64,000 nt of DNA. Source: Nitrospira sp. GTDB taxonomy: Bacteria; Nitrospirota; Nitrospiria; Nitrospirales; Nitrospiraceae. Within the stretch, counting starts at the first letter, position 1, and each line of letters starts with the position of its first letter. This document shows positions 1 through 9,300 of this stretch, in pieces. Made by a program: the position numbers and the translations under genes. The notes beneath the pieces were generated by a model. It was not told where the DNA came from. It saw only the letters and a program-made list of their open reading frames with translations, and did not search any database. The stretch lies in contig JANDJI010000003.1 in assembly GCA_024331125.1 (NCBI GenBank), positions 62,001-126,000 on the forward strand, read 5' to 3'.

Positions 1-744
1 GCCCGAATGCGGGCAACCGGTCTGATGGACGCGTTGGGAAACATGCCGGGAGAGCCCGGCTATGATCCTTCCGCAAAACGCTTGGATTGGAACGGCCCGA
101 TCGACGAACTCGACGAACTCGATGAAACCAAAGGCTCCCGAGTGATGACACCCCACCCTGCTCAGTCAACGGCGGCTTCTCGTCCGCAAGACAACGTCAA
201 AGCCCACGGCATCTTCAGCAAAGGAGTGCTCCACGAAGTTTTTTTGAATTCTGGTCTGTACTTATTGTTCGGCGGTATTGTGATCGGCTTCGTGTCCGGC
301 CTGCAAGGCACGAAGGTGACAGGCGCCAATGATCAATTATTCGTTCAGCTCTTCCCTGCGATCTTGTGTCTTTTCCTTATCGAGATGGGCATGACGGCCT
401 GCAAGCGACTCCAAGACTTGCGGACCGCGGGGTGGAAATTCGTGATGTTCGGCCTGATCGCCCCTAATGTCTTTGCCATATTCGGCATTCTGGTCGCGCA
501 CGGATACAGCGCGTTCCTGGGATATCCGTTTGAAATCGGCACGTACGCTCTTTTCGCCGTTCTCTGCGGATCGGCATCGTATATCGCCGTTCCTGCGATT
601 CAGCGACTTGCCATTCCCGAAGCAAGTCCGACCCTGGGATTGGCGGCTTCTCTCGGTCTGACATTTTCCTACAACGTCACGATCGGCATTCCGCTCTACA
701 TCATGATCGCCACAGCCATTTCCGCGGCGATACCGGTTCAGTAA
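1..744 (+). CDS. sbtA: SbtA-type sodium-dependent bicarbonate transporter, 3' part
   Basis: The reading frame is open to the left edge, so the 5' end lies outside the window; about 247 C-terminal residues remain of a family that is usually 320-380 residues. What is visible is a hydrophilic central loop (about residues 15-75) followed by a string of membrane segments rich in Gly and aromatic residues, including LFPAILCLFLIEMGM and CGSASYIAVPAIQRLAIPEA, which match the C-terminal repeat of the SbtA family (formerly DUF897). SbtA imports bicarbonate with sodium across the inner membrane. Its position ahead of a SulP transporter and dabA supports a role in inorganic-carbon supply for CO2 fixation. 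No SbtB (PII-like regulator) follows it. Family call fairly sure; substrate inferred. Confidence 0.85.
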   Translation, partial: ARMRATGLMDALGNMPGEPGYDPSAKRLDWNGPIDELDELDETKGSRVMTPHPAQSTAASRPQDNVKAHGIFSKGVLHEVFLNSGLYLLFGGIVIGFVSGLQGTKVTGANDQLFVQLFPAILCLFLIEMGMTACKRLQDLRTAGWKFVMFGLIAPNVFAIFGILVAHGYSAFLGYPFEIGTYALFAVLCGSASYIAVPAIQRLAIPEASPTLGLAASLGLTFSYNVTIGIPLYIMIATAISAAIPVQ

Positions 745-762
745 GTTCGAAAGGAGAACGAA

Positions 763-945
763 ATGGAAAGCCTTCAAGCATCGGAACATGCCGCAATCTT
801 TTCGGCACTCGACGGCCACAAGGGATTCGCCGAGTTGCGGTTTGGTAATTCGTCGTTCTTCTTGCGAATCCTCTTTCAGAGGTTCCTTCGCTTTTTTAAA
901 GAGGGCGACAACACAATTTGCACGGGTTTTGCCTTCACGCTGTAG
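763..945 (+). CDS. Possible 60-residue ORF after sbtA
   Basis: A short frame begins 18 bases after the sbtA stop behind a good ribosome-binding site (AAAGGAGAACGAAATG). The product has no recognisable domain; its second half is rich in Phe, Leu and Arg. It is in the place where an sbtB gene often lies but does not resemble PII proteins. It may be a genuine small protein, or the start of a gene whose remainder has decayed. The bases from 946 to 1116 hold nothing else that I can support. Confidence 0.25.
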   Translation: MESLQASEHAAIFSALDGHKGFAELRFGNSSFFLRILFQRFLRFFKEGDNTICTGFAFTL

Positions 946-1116
946 GATAACCCGAAGGGGAGGCCGGACATCGCTGTGAATCTGTTGCGGTTGAGGCAAA
1001 GGGGCCCAAATGTCGCTCGATACCGGCGTTGCAGGCGCCCGGCCGACTCGCCAGGCCTTCCCCAACAAATTTGCCTCACTAGCAATACGCCTGTGGCGAT
1101 CTTGTCGCGGCGCAAA

Positions 1117-2157
1117 GTGACGACGTGTCGGCGCCGACCTGGGTCGTTCAGGCTCAAAGGTTTGGCAACCGGTCTTCTCTTGTTTCTTTTAAGCACTGCA
1201 TCTCCCGCAATGGCCGTGCCACCCAATATCGGCTGGTCGGTCACCAGCGGAGGCTCGTTGTTCTACACCGATGACGTCGCGCTCTTTTCGGCCACCCGCC
1301 GATCAAGCCTGGATGGCGATCCGTCGCAACCTGTCTTGGACGTCTCTCGAACCGGCATCGGCAAGGACATGGTCTTCGAGCCGTATATCCGCGTCTCGAA
1401 GCTGCTTCCATCTTCATTTGGAGAAACGGAGCTCTCGGCGAGGGTTCGCGGATTTGTGTATGCAAGAAACCCGGAGTTTAGCCAGGGCTCAATGTATCTT
1501 GAAGCCGTCCACGGTTTTACACCCCAGACGATCCTCAGACTCCGGTACTTTACGGCTCCCGACCAACTGCTCGGGCAAACCGAACTGCCCGGATCCGAAG
1601 CGAACATGCAAGACATGCGTGTCACTTCTCATTTGGGTACCGTCCGACTGGATCAGCGTCTCTCGGAACATTGGGAACTTCACTTGCTCGGACGGGTCGG
1701 GATTCGCCGTTACAATGACCCGTTTGCCCATCGGGATACCTTGTTGTGGCGGATCGGGCCGCATCTCTTGTATCACGTCAACCACCATGCGAGGGTGATT
1801 CTGGGCTATCACTATGAGCAGGGTCTCGCCGAAGGGCGCCATGAAATCGAGCTTCATGATGACGTCTCTTATGCCCATCATTTTGCATCCGTCGGCCTCG
1901 AAATGGACCTTCTGGAACATTTGGAGCTTGAACTGGACTTCCATTACGAACGCAACAATTTCACCACCAACGACCCTGAAGACGAGCGGTTTGGAGGGCA
2001 TGAAAACATCTTCATCGGAAGCGGCCGGCTTTCTTTGCAGGTAACCGACCATGCCGCCCTGACCCTCACGGTTCAACGATCCAATCGCAATCAGAATTTT
2101 CATCAGACCCATGACCATAACACCAACATCTCGCTGGGCATGATCTATCGGTTTTGA
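1117..2157 (+). CDS. Outer-membrane beta-barrel protein
   Basis: The mature part is built of alternating polar and hydrophobic residues, with aromatic belts typical of beta strands, and ends in YRF, the C-terminal Phe signature of outer-membrane barrels. A signal peptide (KGLATGLLLFLLSTASPAMA) is clear. The frame is open back to a GTG at 976, but that would give an 80-residue basic N-region; GTG at 1117 (346 residues) or 1093 gives a normal signal peptide, so I chose 1117. Loops carry several His residues (for example YHVNHHARV, FHQTHDHNTN), which could be metal-binding, but that is speculation. Resembles the generic outer-membrane beta-barrel (DUF-type) proteins of Nitrospira. It could be a porin serving the neighbouring anion transporters. 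Confidence 0.7.
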   Translation: MTTCRRRPGSFRLKGLATGLLLFLLSTASPAMAVPPNIGWSVTSGGSLFYTDDVALFSATRRSSLDGDPSQPVLDVSRTGIGKDMVFEPYIRVSKLLPSSFGETELSARVRGFVYARNPEFSQGSMYLEAVHGFTPQTILRLRYFTAPDQLLGQTELPGSEANMQDMRVTSHLGTVRLDQRLSEHWELHLLGRVGIRRYNDPFAHRDTLLWRIGPHLLYHVNHHARVILGYHYEQGLAEGRHEIELHDDVSYAHHFASVGLEMDLLEHLELELDFHYERNNFTTNDPEDERFGGHENIFIGSGRLSLQVTDHAALTLTVQRSNRNQNFHQTHDHNTNISLGMIYRF

Positions 2158-2308
2158 CCACCGCCTGCGCGCTGGGGGGTGAGCCGTGAGCGTGAGCGAA
2201 TGTGAAGATGGAAGCCGACGTTGCGAAACACATGGTTGGTCTGAGAATCAAATCGCGGAATACGGAATATAGACTTCTGACATCTTCAACAGGGGCTTGG
2301 TGGTGGCA

Positions 2309-2923
2309 ATGACGCGTCGTCGTAACAATCTTCACCTTCACGAGCTCCGGAGGAGTGCCTGGTTTCGAACGCTGGTGCTTATGGTTTTCTGCTGCTCGCT
2401 CGTAGCGTGTCATCGCACGTTTGGCATTCCAAGGGACATCGTGCGCGACCTTCCCGCTTTGGCGTCCGTTCGCACCATCTATATCGAGGACCTGACCCAT
2501 GGTGAAGATCCTCACCTCGTGGAAGGTTCTGCGCTCGTCAAAGAGAAACTTGCGACCAAGCTGGCCCAGTCAGGCCGCTTCATGGTGGTGGATCGCCCGG
2601 ACCAGGCCGATGCCTTGTTGACGGGCGTCGCCGGTTTCCAGCGGTGGTACTTTGGGATGGAAAGTTTCTTTGGATTAGAGGGTAGCCTCAATACCCAATA
2701 CGCGGGGATCGGCATGGTTCGTCTGCTCGACGCGACCACCAAACGACCGATCTGGACTCACGAATATGAGACAGGTTTCTTCCACCCAACCCAACCGGTG
2801 GTGGACCGCGTCGCCGATCAGATAGCCGAACAGTTATTGGCTGATGCGTCTTCGGCGGCACGATCCTCCGCTCCTCTTCTGCCCTCCGTCAACGAACCAA
2901 CATCAACCGAACCGACCCGGTAG
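2309..2923 (+). CDS. Predicted outer-membrane lipoprotein, function unknown
   Basis: The N-terminus is basic, then hydrophobic (TLVLMVFCC), and ends in a lipobox SLVAC with Cys at about residue 34, so signal peptidase II processing is expected. The rest alternates short strands and helices and contains a segment that looks like the nucleating core of the CsgG/LpoB-like or DUF4136-like lipoproteins (IYIEDLTHG, then SALVKEKLATKLAQSGRFMVVD, then a late PIWTHEYETGF strand), but I cannot assign it firmly. The start is taken at ATG 2309; GTG 2300 and TTG 2297 are in frame. It lies between an outer-membrane barrel and a SulP transporter and may belong to the same envelope module. Confidence 0.6.
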   Translation: MTRRRNNLHLHELRRSAWFRTLVLMVFCCSLVACHRTFGIPRDIVRDLPALASVRTIYIEDLTHGEDPHLVEGSALVKEKLATKLAQSGRFMVVDRPDQADALLTGVAGFQRWYFGMESFFGLEGSLNTQYAGIGMVRLLDATTKRPIWTHEYETGFFHPTQPVVDRVADQIAEQLLADASSAARSSAPLLPSVNEPTSTEPTR

Positions 2924-3014
2924 TTTCTCCAGTATCCTCCGGATTTACCTCCTAACTCTTCCGCATTCGGAAGGCAGACCCTCGTTTCGACCAGGTTCCT
3001 CACAAAAGAGGGAC

Positions 3015-3044
3015 TTGCATTTTCGACCTGAAGGTTGGTATAAG
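3015..3044 (+). promoter_or_regulatory. Candidate sigma-70 promoter of the SulP leader
   Basis: TTGCAT at 3015 and TATAAG near 3039 are separated by about 18 bases and lie upstream of a long leader that contains a terminator-like hairpin before the SulP start codon. Assigned by eye only. Confidence 0.35.
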
Positions 3045-3176
3045 CCTTCCCCCACAAAGGCGCCGTTCCGCTCGTTACCTGTAGGTGGGGCGGGGCCAAT
3101 TGCAGCGGGGCCGTGTCGATTCCTTCTGCGTCGGCTGTGTAAGATTTTCGGCTTTTCCCGGCCGGAAATAATACGA

Positions 3177-3230
3177 GCCAGCGAGTGCTCTTCCCACGAG
3201 AAGAGGAGCACCGCTGGCTTTTTTATTTTT
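3177..3230 (+). terminator. Terminator hairpin in the SulP 5' leader (attenuator candidate)
   Basis: AGCCAGCG (3177-3184) pairs with CGCTGGCT (3213-3220), and inside it GTGCTC pairs with GAGCAC, followed at once by TTTTTATTTTT. This is a very strong intrinsic terminator, and it sits only 15 bases before the SulP start codon, with the ribosome-binding site (AAGGCAGG) just after it. It may simply end transcription from the lipoprotein gene. Because a promoter-like sequence and about 130 bases of leader precede it, it may instead be the expression platform of a riboswitch or attenuator controlling the SulP gene. Confidence 0.75.
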
Positions 3231-3245
3231 GTAAGGCAGGTCATC

Positions 3246-4949
3246 ATGACGACACCCACCCCGCTCCCACTCGACAGGCCATCCGGATCAGAGACACCCG
3301 AAGGAACGTTGGAGGGAATGAAGCGGTACCTCCGTTATGATCTCCTTTCGGGCTTCCTCGTATTCCTCATCGCGCTGCCGCTCTGCTTGGGCATTTCTCT
3401 CGCCTGCGGCTATCCGGCGATCGCCGGAATCTTCACGGCGATCATCGGTGGGATCGTCGGCGCCACCATGAGCAACTCGGAGCTCACCATTAAAGGACCG
3501 GCGGCGGGACTGATCGTCATCGCCATCGGCTGCGTGACCGAGTTCGGATTTACAGGCGGCGCCAATCTGGATGCCGACTACCAAGCCTATCGTCTCGCCT
3601 TGGGCGTCGGCGTAGCAGCGGGGCTTGTTCAGATCTTCTTCGGAGTCTTCCGGGCAGGGATCCTGGCCGAGTTGGTCCCGACGTCCGTCATTCACGGCAT
3701 GTTGGCCGCCATTGGCATTATCATTATCGCCAAACAATTTCCAATCATGATGGGCCTGAGCGCCAAAGGCGAGCCTTTGGAGTTGCTCATGGAAATTCCC
3801 ACGTTCGTGATGGAGATGAACCCCGAAATCGGGTTCATTGGATTGATCAGCCTCGCCATCCTGGCCGGATATCCCTACATCAAGATTCGTGCGCTCAAGA
3901 AGTTTCCGGCCCCCTTGGTCGTGCTCATGATCGCCATCCCGCTGGAATTCTATTTCGATCTGGACCATCCCCATGCCTATACCTTCAACCACCATGAATA
4001 TCAGGTGGGACCCAATTACCTGGTCAATGTTCCGCTCAGCATGCTCAGCGCCATGACGTTCCCGGATTTCTCCGGCGTGTTCACGGGAACAGGCATGAAA
4101 TACGTGATTTTGTTCGCCCTGATCGGCAGCCTGGAAAGCCTCTTGAGCGCGAAGGCCGTGGAAGTGTTCGATCCGTGGAAGCGCAAGGCCAATTTGGACC
4201 GTGACCTCACAGCCGTCGGCATCGGCAATACCGTCGCCGCCTTGATTGGTGGTCTTCCGATGATCTCGGAAATCGTGCGCAGCAAAGCGAACGTGGACAA
4301 CGGCGCCCGTACCAGGTTCGCCAACTTTTATCATGGCATGTTCCTGTTGCTTTTCGTGGCTCTTCTTCCGGGGCTCCTCAACGAAATCCCGCTGGCTGCG
4401 CTGGCCGCCATGCTGGTCATCACGGGTTTTCGCTTGGCCGCCCCGGCCGAATTCGTGCATGTGTATCATGTTGGAAAAGAGCAATTGCTGATTTTTCTCT
4501 CCACCGTCGTGGGGGTGCTGGCCATCGATCTGCTGGCCGGCATCGCAATCGGGATCGTGGTCAACATCCTCGTGCATCTCGTGAATGGAGCATCGCCGGC
4601 CTCGCTGTTCCGATTGCATCATGAAGAGAGGCCCGCGCCTGACGGTTCGGTGCGCCTCTCGGTTAAACATGCCGCGATTTTTCCCACGTGGATTGCTTTA
4701 CGCCGCAAGCTTCATGAGCATTTTCAAACACATTCCCGCGTTGAGCTTGATTTGTCCGAGACCCGCCTGGTTGATCACACCGTCATGTCACGACTACAGG
4801 AGATGCAGGCAGATCTGGCTGAAAAGAATCAGGAGCTGACGATTTCTGGACTCGATGGCCACCAACCGCTCTCACACCACAAAGCAGCGGCAAGGAAAAA
4901 AAACTGGAGCAAATCAGCCTCACCTAACAAATCAACCTCTCCACACTAA
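3246..4949 (+). CDS. SulP (SLC26) family anion transporter with STAS domain
   Basis: A 567-residue inner-membrane transporter. After a short polar N-terminus come the SulP hallmarks: [21 protein letters not shown] in TM1, SELTIKGPAAGLIVIAIGCV in TM3, VPTSVIHGMLAAIGIIIIAKQ, and IGSLESLLSAKAVE in TM8, ending in a cytoplasmic STAS domain (about residues 440-525, VELDLSETRLVDHTVMSRLQ). Members move sulfate, bicarbonate or other anions; BicA, a cyanobacterial bicarbonate importer, belongs here. The carbon-uptake neighbours (sbtA, dabA) favour bicarbonate, but that is inference. The frame is open upstream to 2844; ATG 3246 is chosen because it follows AAGGCAGG and starts the normal N-terminus. The preceding leader carries a terminator hairpin. 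Confidence 0.9.
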   Translation: MTTPTPLPLDRPSGSETPEGTLEGMKRYLRYDLLSGFLVFLIALPLCLGISLACGYPAIAGIFTAIIGGIVGATMSNSELTIKGPAAGLIVIAIGCVTEFGFTGGANLDADYQAYRLALGVGVAAGLVQIFFGVFRAGILAELVPTSVIHGMLAAIGIIIIAKQFPIMMGLSAKGEPLELLMEIPTFVMEMNPEIGFIGLISLAILAGYPYIKIRALKKFPAPLVVLMIAIPLEFYFDLDHPHAYTFNHHEYQVGPNYLVNVPLSMLSAMTFPDFSGVFTGTGMKYVILFALIGSLESLLSAKAVEVFDPWKRKANLDRDLTAVGIGNTVAALIGGLPMISEIVRSKANVDNGARTRFANFYHGMFLLLFVALLPGLLNEIPLAALAAMLVITGFRLAAPAEFVHVYHVGKEQLLIFLSTVVGVLAIDLLAGIAIGIVVNILVHLVNGASPASLFRLHHEERPAPDGSVRLSVKHAAIFPTWIALRRKLHEHFQTHSRVELDLSETRLVDHTVMSRLQEMQADLAEKNQELTISGLDGHQPLSHHKAAARKKNWSKSASPNKSTSPH

Positions 4950-4960
4950 AAAAGACCACT

Positions 4961-5176
4961 TCATGCAATCCTTTCCTTGAATCTTTCTTTCCACTTCTGA
5001 TTCTTTTCATAAACATATGATTTAATTGCGCCATATTGCATCATCTCTCGACAAACCTTTGCTTTGCCTTTAAAATTCAGGCGCGCTTCGCAAAGAAAAA
5101 AATATGGCTCACTATTTGCTTTGCCTATCGATGATGCGCCCTTCATTCTCAAATGAAATAATCCATTAATAGTCAT
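4961..5176 (-). CDS. Doubtful 71-residue ORF in AT-rich gap
   Basis: The 236 bases between the SulP gene and the next plus-strand gene are unusually AT-rich for this window. They hold one minus-strand frame with a balanced amino-acid composition (segment SEPYFFLCEARLNFKGKAKV) but no ribosome-binding site and no recognised domain. It may be a short foreign insertion or a remnant. I report it only so that the gap is described. Confidence 0.2.
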   Translation of the reverse strand: MTINGLFHLRMKGASSIGKANSEPYFFLCEARLNFKGKAKVCREMMQYGAIKSYVYEKNQKWKERFKERIA

Positions 5177-5185
5177 AAGCGATTG

Positions 5186-6085
5186 ATGTATAAGATAAAA
5201 ATTTCATCTTCTTTCCTGGCGATATTCATCGGGGTTCCTTCTCTGGGCCTTGCAGAAATGCCCCAGCACACCGAAATATGTGTGGCAGCTAAGCAAGAGG
5301 ATATTGCGGCATTGTTTGACCGATGGAACGAATCACTCAAGACCGGCAATCCGCAGAAAGTGGTCGCAAACTATGCTGAAAAATCCGTGCTGCTCCCCAC
5401 GTTATCCAGCAAGGCCCGTTTCACCCCTCAGGAAAAAGAAGACTACTTTCATCATTTCCTTGAGAATCAACCCGAGGGACGAATTGACTCCCGCACGATC
5501 GAGCTGGATTGCAACACGGCTATCGACGAAGGTCTCTACTCGTTTGTTTTCAAGAAAACCGGAGCGGTCGCAAAGGCCCGTTATACCTTCACCTACAAAT
5601 GGGATGGCAAACAGTGGCTGATCACGAGCCATCATTCATCAACGTTGCCGTCCGAACAGACCCCTTTGGACGAACCCGTGAATGCCGTTGCACAGCACAC
5701 GGAAGTGTGTGTGGCGGTCAGCGAAAAGGATATCGACACTTTGCTGGAACGGTGGAAGGATTCCATTCAAAGCGGCAATCCCCACAGAGTGATGACCCAC
5801 TATGCCCCAAAGTCTATGTTGCTTCCACTCTCCTCGACCAAGCCGCGATTAACGCTCGATGACAAAGAAGAATACTTCCGTCATTTCCTCAAGAACAAAC
5901 CGCTGGTGCACATCAAATCTCACACAATTGAACTGGATTGCAACACGGCTATTAATGAAGGGTTCTATTCGTACACCTTTCAAAAAACCGGAGCCATCGT
6001 CAACGCTCGCTACAGCATGGTCTTCAAGTGGGACGGTCTCCAATGGTTGATTACGAGCCATCATTCGTCCGTCTTCCCGAACTAA
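5186..6085 (+). CDS. Secreted protein with tandem NTF2/SnoaL-like domains
   Basis: A 299-residue protein with a signal peptide (SSSFLAIFIGVPSLGLAEM) and two clearly homologous halves, about residues 24-150 and 165-295. Each half contains the same landmarks: QHTE.CVA, a helix with W at the centre, a segment LELDCNTAI-like (IELDCNTAI in both), the strand Y.F..KWDG.QWLI and the closing SHHSS. This pattern fits the SgcJ/EcaC or CaMKII-association subgroup of NTF2-fold proteins (DUF4440-like). The function is unknown; such domains often bind small ligands or form dimers, and here one chain may form the dimer by itself. ATG 5186 is chosen over TTG 5183. No strong ribosome-binding site is seen. It lies between two carbon-uptake genes. 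Confidence 0.75.
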   Translation: MYKIKISSSFLAIFIGVPSLGLAEMPQHTEICVAAKQEDIAALFDRWNESLKTGNPQKVVANYAEKSVLLPTLSSKARFTPQEKEDYFHHFLENQPEGRIDSRTIELDCNTAIDEGLYSFVFKKTGAVAKARYTFTYKWDGKQWLITSHHSSTLPSEQTPLDEPVNAVAQHTEVCVAVSEKDIDTLLERWKDSIQSGNPHRVMTHYAPKSMLLPLSSTKPRLTLDDKEEYFRHFLKNKPLVHIKSHTIELDCNTAINEGFYSYTFQKTGAIVNARYSMVFKWDGLQWLITSHHSSVFPN

Positions 6086-6200
6086 GGAGAATCACCCGCT
6101 CGATGGAAATGTGCAATACCCCTCATTGACATTCGAAAGGTGGTGATCGGAAAATCCCTTATCTCAGAAAAGACCTATCGAAAAAACCGGATGCAACTTA

Positions 6201-6231
6201 TTGACATCCTCCCCCCTTGGAGCGCTAAAAT
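6201..6231 (+). promoter_or_regulatory. Candidate promoter of dabA
   Basis: TTGACA (6201) and TAAAAT (6226) are near-consensus sigma-70 boxes about 85 bases before the dabA start. The 19-base spacer is longer than ideal, so the call is tentative. Confidence 0.45.
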
Positions 6232-6316
6232 GCGCCCCGTTGTTTTTTGGCCTTCACGGCGGCAAAAGCAACCGAGACCGTAGCTTCCGGCTTGTGAAGG
6301 GGGATATCGACCTCCG

Positions 6317-9300
6317 ATGGACGGATCACAAATCGATAGCGGGTCTTCCGACAAGGCAAGTTTCTCTCCTCCCCACTCTTCAGGTATCATCAACGACGCA
6401 GATCGACAAAGCCTTCGCTCCAAAGTCGCCCATGCTGCCGAGCTGCTGCATGAACAGGGACCGATCAGCACGTTTGTTCACACCAATCCTCTCCACAGCC
6501 TTGAGCATCTCCCGTTTGACCAGGCGGTAGCGTCCGCCGAACGATTGCTCGGCGGACGCGGATATTTGCCGAACGAAGAGTTTCGCCGGCTTTATCGCCA
6601 AGGTCGCATTACCGACCGTGATCTGACCGAAGCACTCGCCTCATGGCGATCCGACGAAGCATTGGACGGAGTCATTGTTGAGGACGACCGAATCATTCGA
6701 TTGCAGGATGTGGCGCGTCTGCATCTATTGTACGGTGTCGAACCGCTGGATCCGGCCCACCTTTCCTGGCAAGTTCATCGCGAAGGAGCGACAAGACACC
6801 TTCGTCCCGATTTGCCCACCGGCGTCAAAACCACCATTTTAACCAAAGCCGCGAGCGAGCTCCGCCTGAGTCTAGATCGAATCGGTCGTGAGTGGACACT
6901 GGCGGAATGGGTGCAAGTCCATTGTCATATCGATCTTCCCGGCCGCGTGCGCAAACAACTCCTCCAGGAATTCGGCTCCGGCGCCAAGACTGTGCATGGG
7001 CACTCGGATACGTCGACTGCCGTTCAGTTGGAGCGCTGGTTCGCGTCTCTGGAGATTCCTCCTGAACGACGAGAGGGATACCGTCGCTGTATCAATCGCC
7101 ACCTGTATAACATCGGCCTCTTTTCAACGACTCTTCAGCAGATTCTGCAAATTCGATGGCTGGAATTGGAGTGTGAGTTCCTGCGAGAAGTCGTCCCCCG
7201 CCATCTTGGCGTAAATGGGACATATACCGGCATTCGAGCGGGCTGCGAGCAGCATGTGGAGGCCTACGCGACCATCAGTCTTTGGCATGCCGCGCTTGCT
7301 GCTCGCGGATTGGATGATCCGCTCTCTCCCTCCGATCCGGAAACACTCATCGAAAACGATTGTCTCGCCGCACGGCGGGATGCCCTTTATCGCCGCATCC
7401 TCGCCGTTGAGCGGGACGGAGGAGCGCCTCTGCCCCTCACAGCTGAGATTCGCACCGCCATCGAGGAAGAGCTGAATTCCGTGGGACGCCAACGGCAGCG
7501 GCGCCGAGCCATCCTCTTTGGCATCATTCGTCCCCGCCAAACCGGCGACTCTCATCACGACCTTCCGCCTCTCACCTTGACGGCCGATGCGGAGTCCAGG
7601 TTAAGAAAACTGCGCCAGGGCGATATCAGCTCGCCGGCGGGCCTTGTACGGATCTTGGGGGAACTTCGCGTGCGCGGAGGATTCGACTGGCGCACGTGGA
7701 AACAGATCTGCGACCGACCTTTGTTCATCAACCCATCCGTCAGCGCCGAAGAGGAACCGTGGAGGAACTTTCTCAGAAACCATGTGCGGGTTCGGATCAC
7801 GGATACCATCCGGTCATCCATTCAAACCGAATTCTCCTCCCCTAAAGCCGACCTTCGAGCTGAAGAACGCCGTGTCCGCATCCTTGGCGGGCTGACCGAT
7901 GAAGGATTGACGCTCACAGCGTGGGAAGCCTTGCAGGAAGAGGTGAACGAGTGGGATGGCGCTCTGCTGGCGGACCATTCTTGCGACGATCTTGAAGCCA
8001 CACTTTGCCGCACCGTCCGAGAAGGGCTCCGTGAGACCGAGTTGACCCGGTCCGCCTACGATGCGCTCCGACGCTTGCTCGAGTACCGCAACAGAATCTT
8101 CGCCTGTCGTCAGTTGCTGGCTGATCTCCACCATTTCGATCCCCGCGAGCGGCTCGTCAAGCACTCTCGCGAAGATTTAACCGCCACGATGGAACGTGTC
8201 GGCCACAGTTTGACGTTGAGCGAGCTCCTGTACGACATCACCGGCGTCGACATCGCGGAATGCGTCAACCGGTATATGATCAAGTGGTGCGGGGCCTTTC
8301 TCGATCAAGGCATCGCTGGTTGGTCCATGCCGTATCGACAGTTGGGTTTTTATCGCGCATGGAGAAAGCTGGCCACCGAGGAACTCTCGTTGGGGCTTGG
8401 AGAAGTGGACGGCTGGCACGAAGCCGTGCTCAACCTGCCCGAACGGCCGGAAGACTGCCTTCTCCACACGCTGCGGTCGCTGCAGATTCCCGAGCAGCAT
8501 CATGCTCCCTACTTGAGTCGACGGTTGCTCAAACTGTCCGGATGGGCCGCGCTGGTGAAGTGGCGTGAACACCACCCCCTGCATTTCAAACAGATTGAGG
8601 AACACATCGATCTCGTCGAGTATCTGGCCGTCCGTTTATTCTGCGAATCAATGCTGATCAAACGGGCTTGCCGAGAGATATGGGGACTTGAGGGGACGGT
8701 CCCCAAGCTCCATGATTTGCATCGCGACCATCCCTACGAATTCTATCTGCGACGCGAGTTCTTCCGAGGAGGACTCCCCGACTATTTGGAATCCCGCTGT
8801 CGATCCTTGTTGCGTGCAAATCCACAGGACGACCGAGATCGATGGATTCGGACGGCGGAAATGGTCTGGAAATATCGGCAGGCCACCGCTTTGGGAAGAG
8901 ACCCGCTCCCCACGGCCTGCCAACACGCCTGGCGGCTTTTCCATTTGAGTCAACTCCTTGGGCTCTCCGCAGGAGGCCTACGAAAACTCTCGCCCAGTGA
9001 CGGAGATCGTTTACTGGCGATGCTCGATAAATTTCCGTCCTCCGCCCATGGGCCGATTTGGCAGGCCGCTTACGAGGGACATTACCAACGCGAACTCCTT
9101 GACCGCCTGGCTCAAAACAAGGTTGGTCCCCCCCAACCGCAGGATCGCCCGCATGCGCAACTGATCTTTTGCATAGACGAGCGGGAAGAGAGCATCAGAC
9201 GACACATCGAGTCACTGAACCCGAATTACGAGACTTTTGGAACGGCCGGGTTTTTCGGCGTCGTGATGAATTACTCGTCCATAGGGGATCACAAGGTCAC

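Noticed and set aside
337..1068. 243-codon minus-strand frame over the end of sbtA
   Set aside because: Overlaps the SbtA coding part and has a low-complexity, Arg-rich product.
3288..4670. 460-codon open frame opposite the SulP gene
   Set aside because: It is the mirror of a GC-rich coding region; its product is full of Asp, Glu, His, Gln and shows no domain, no ribosome-binding site.
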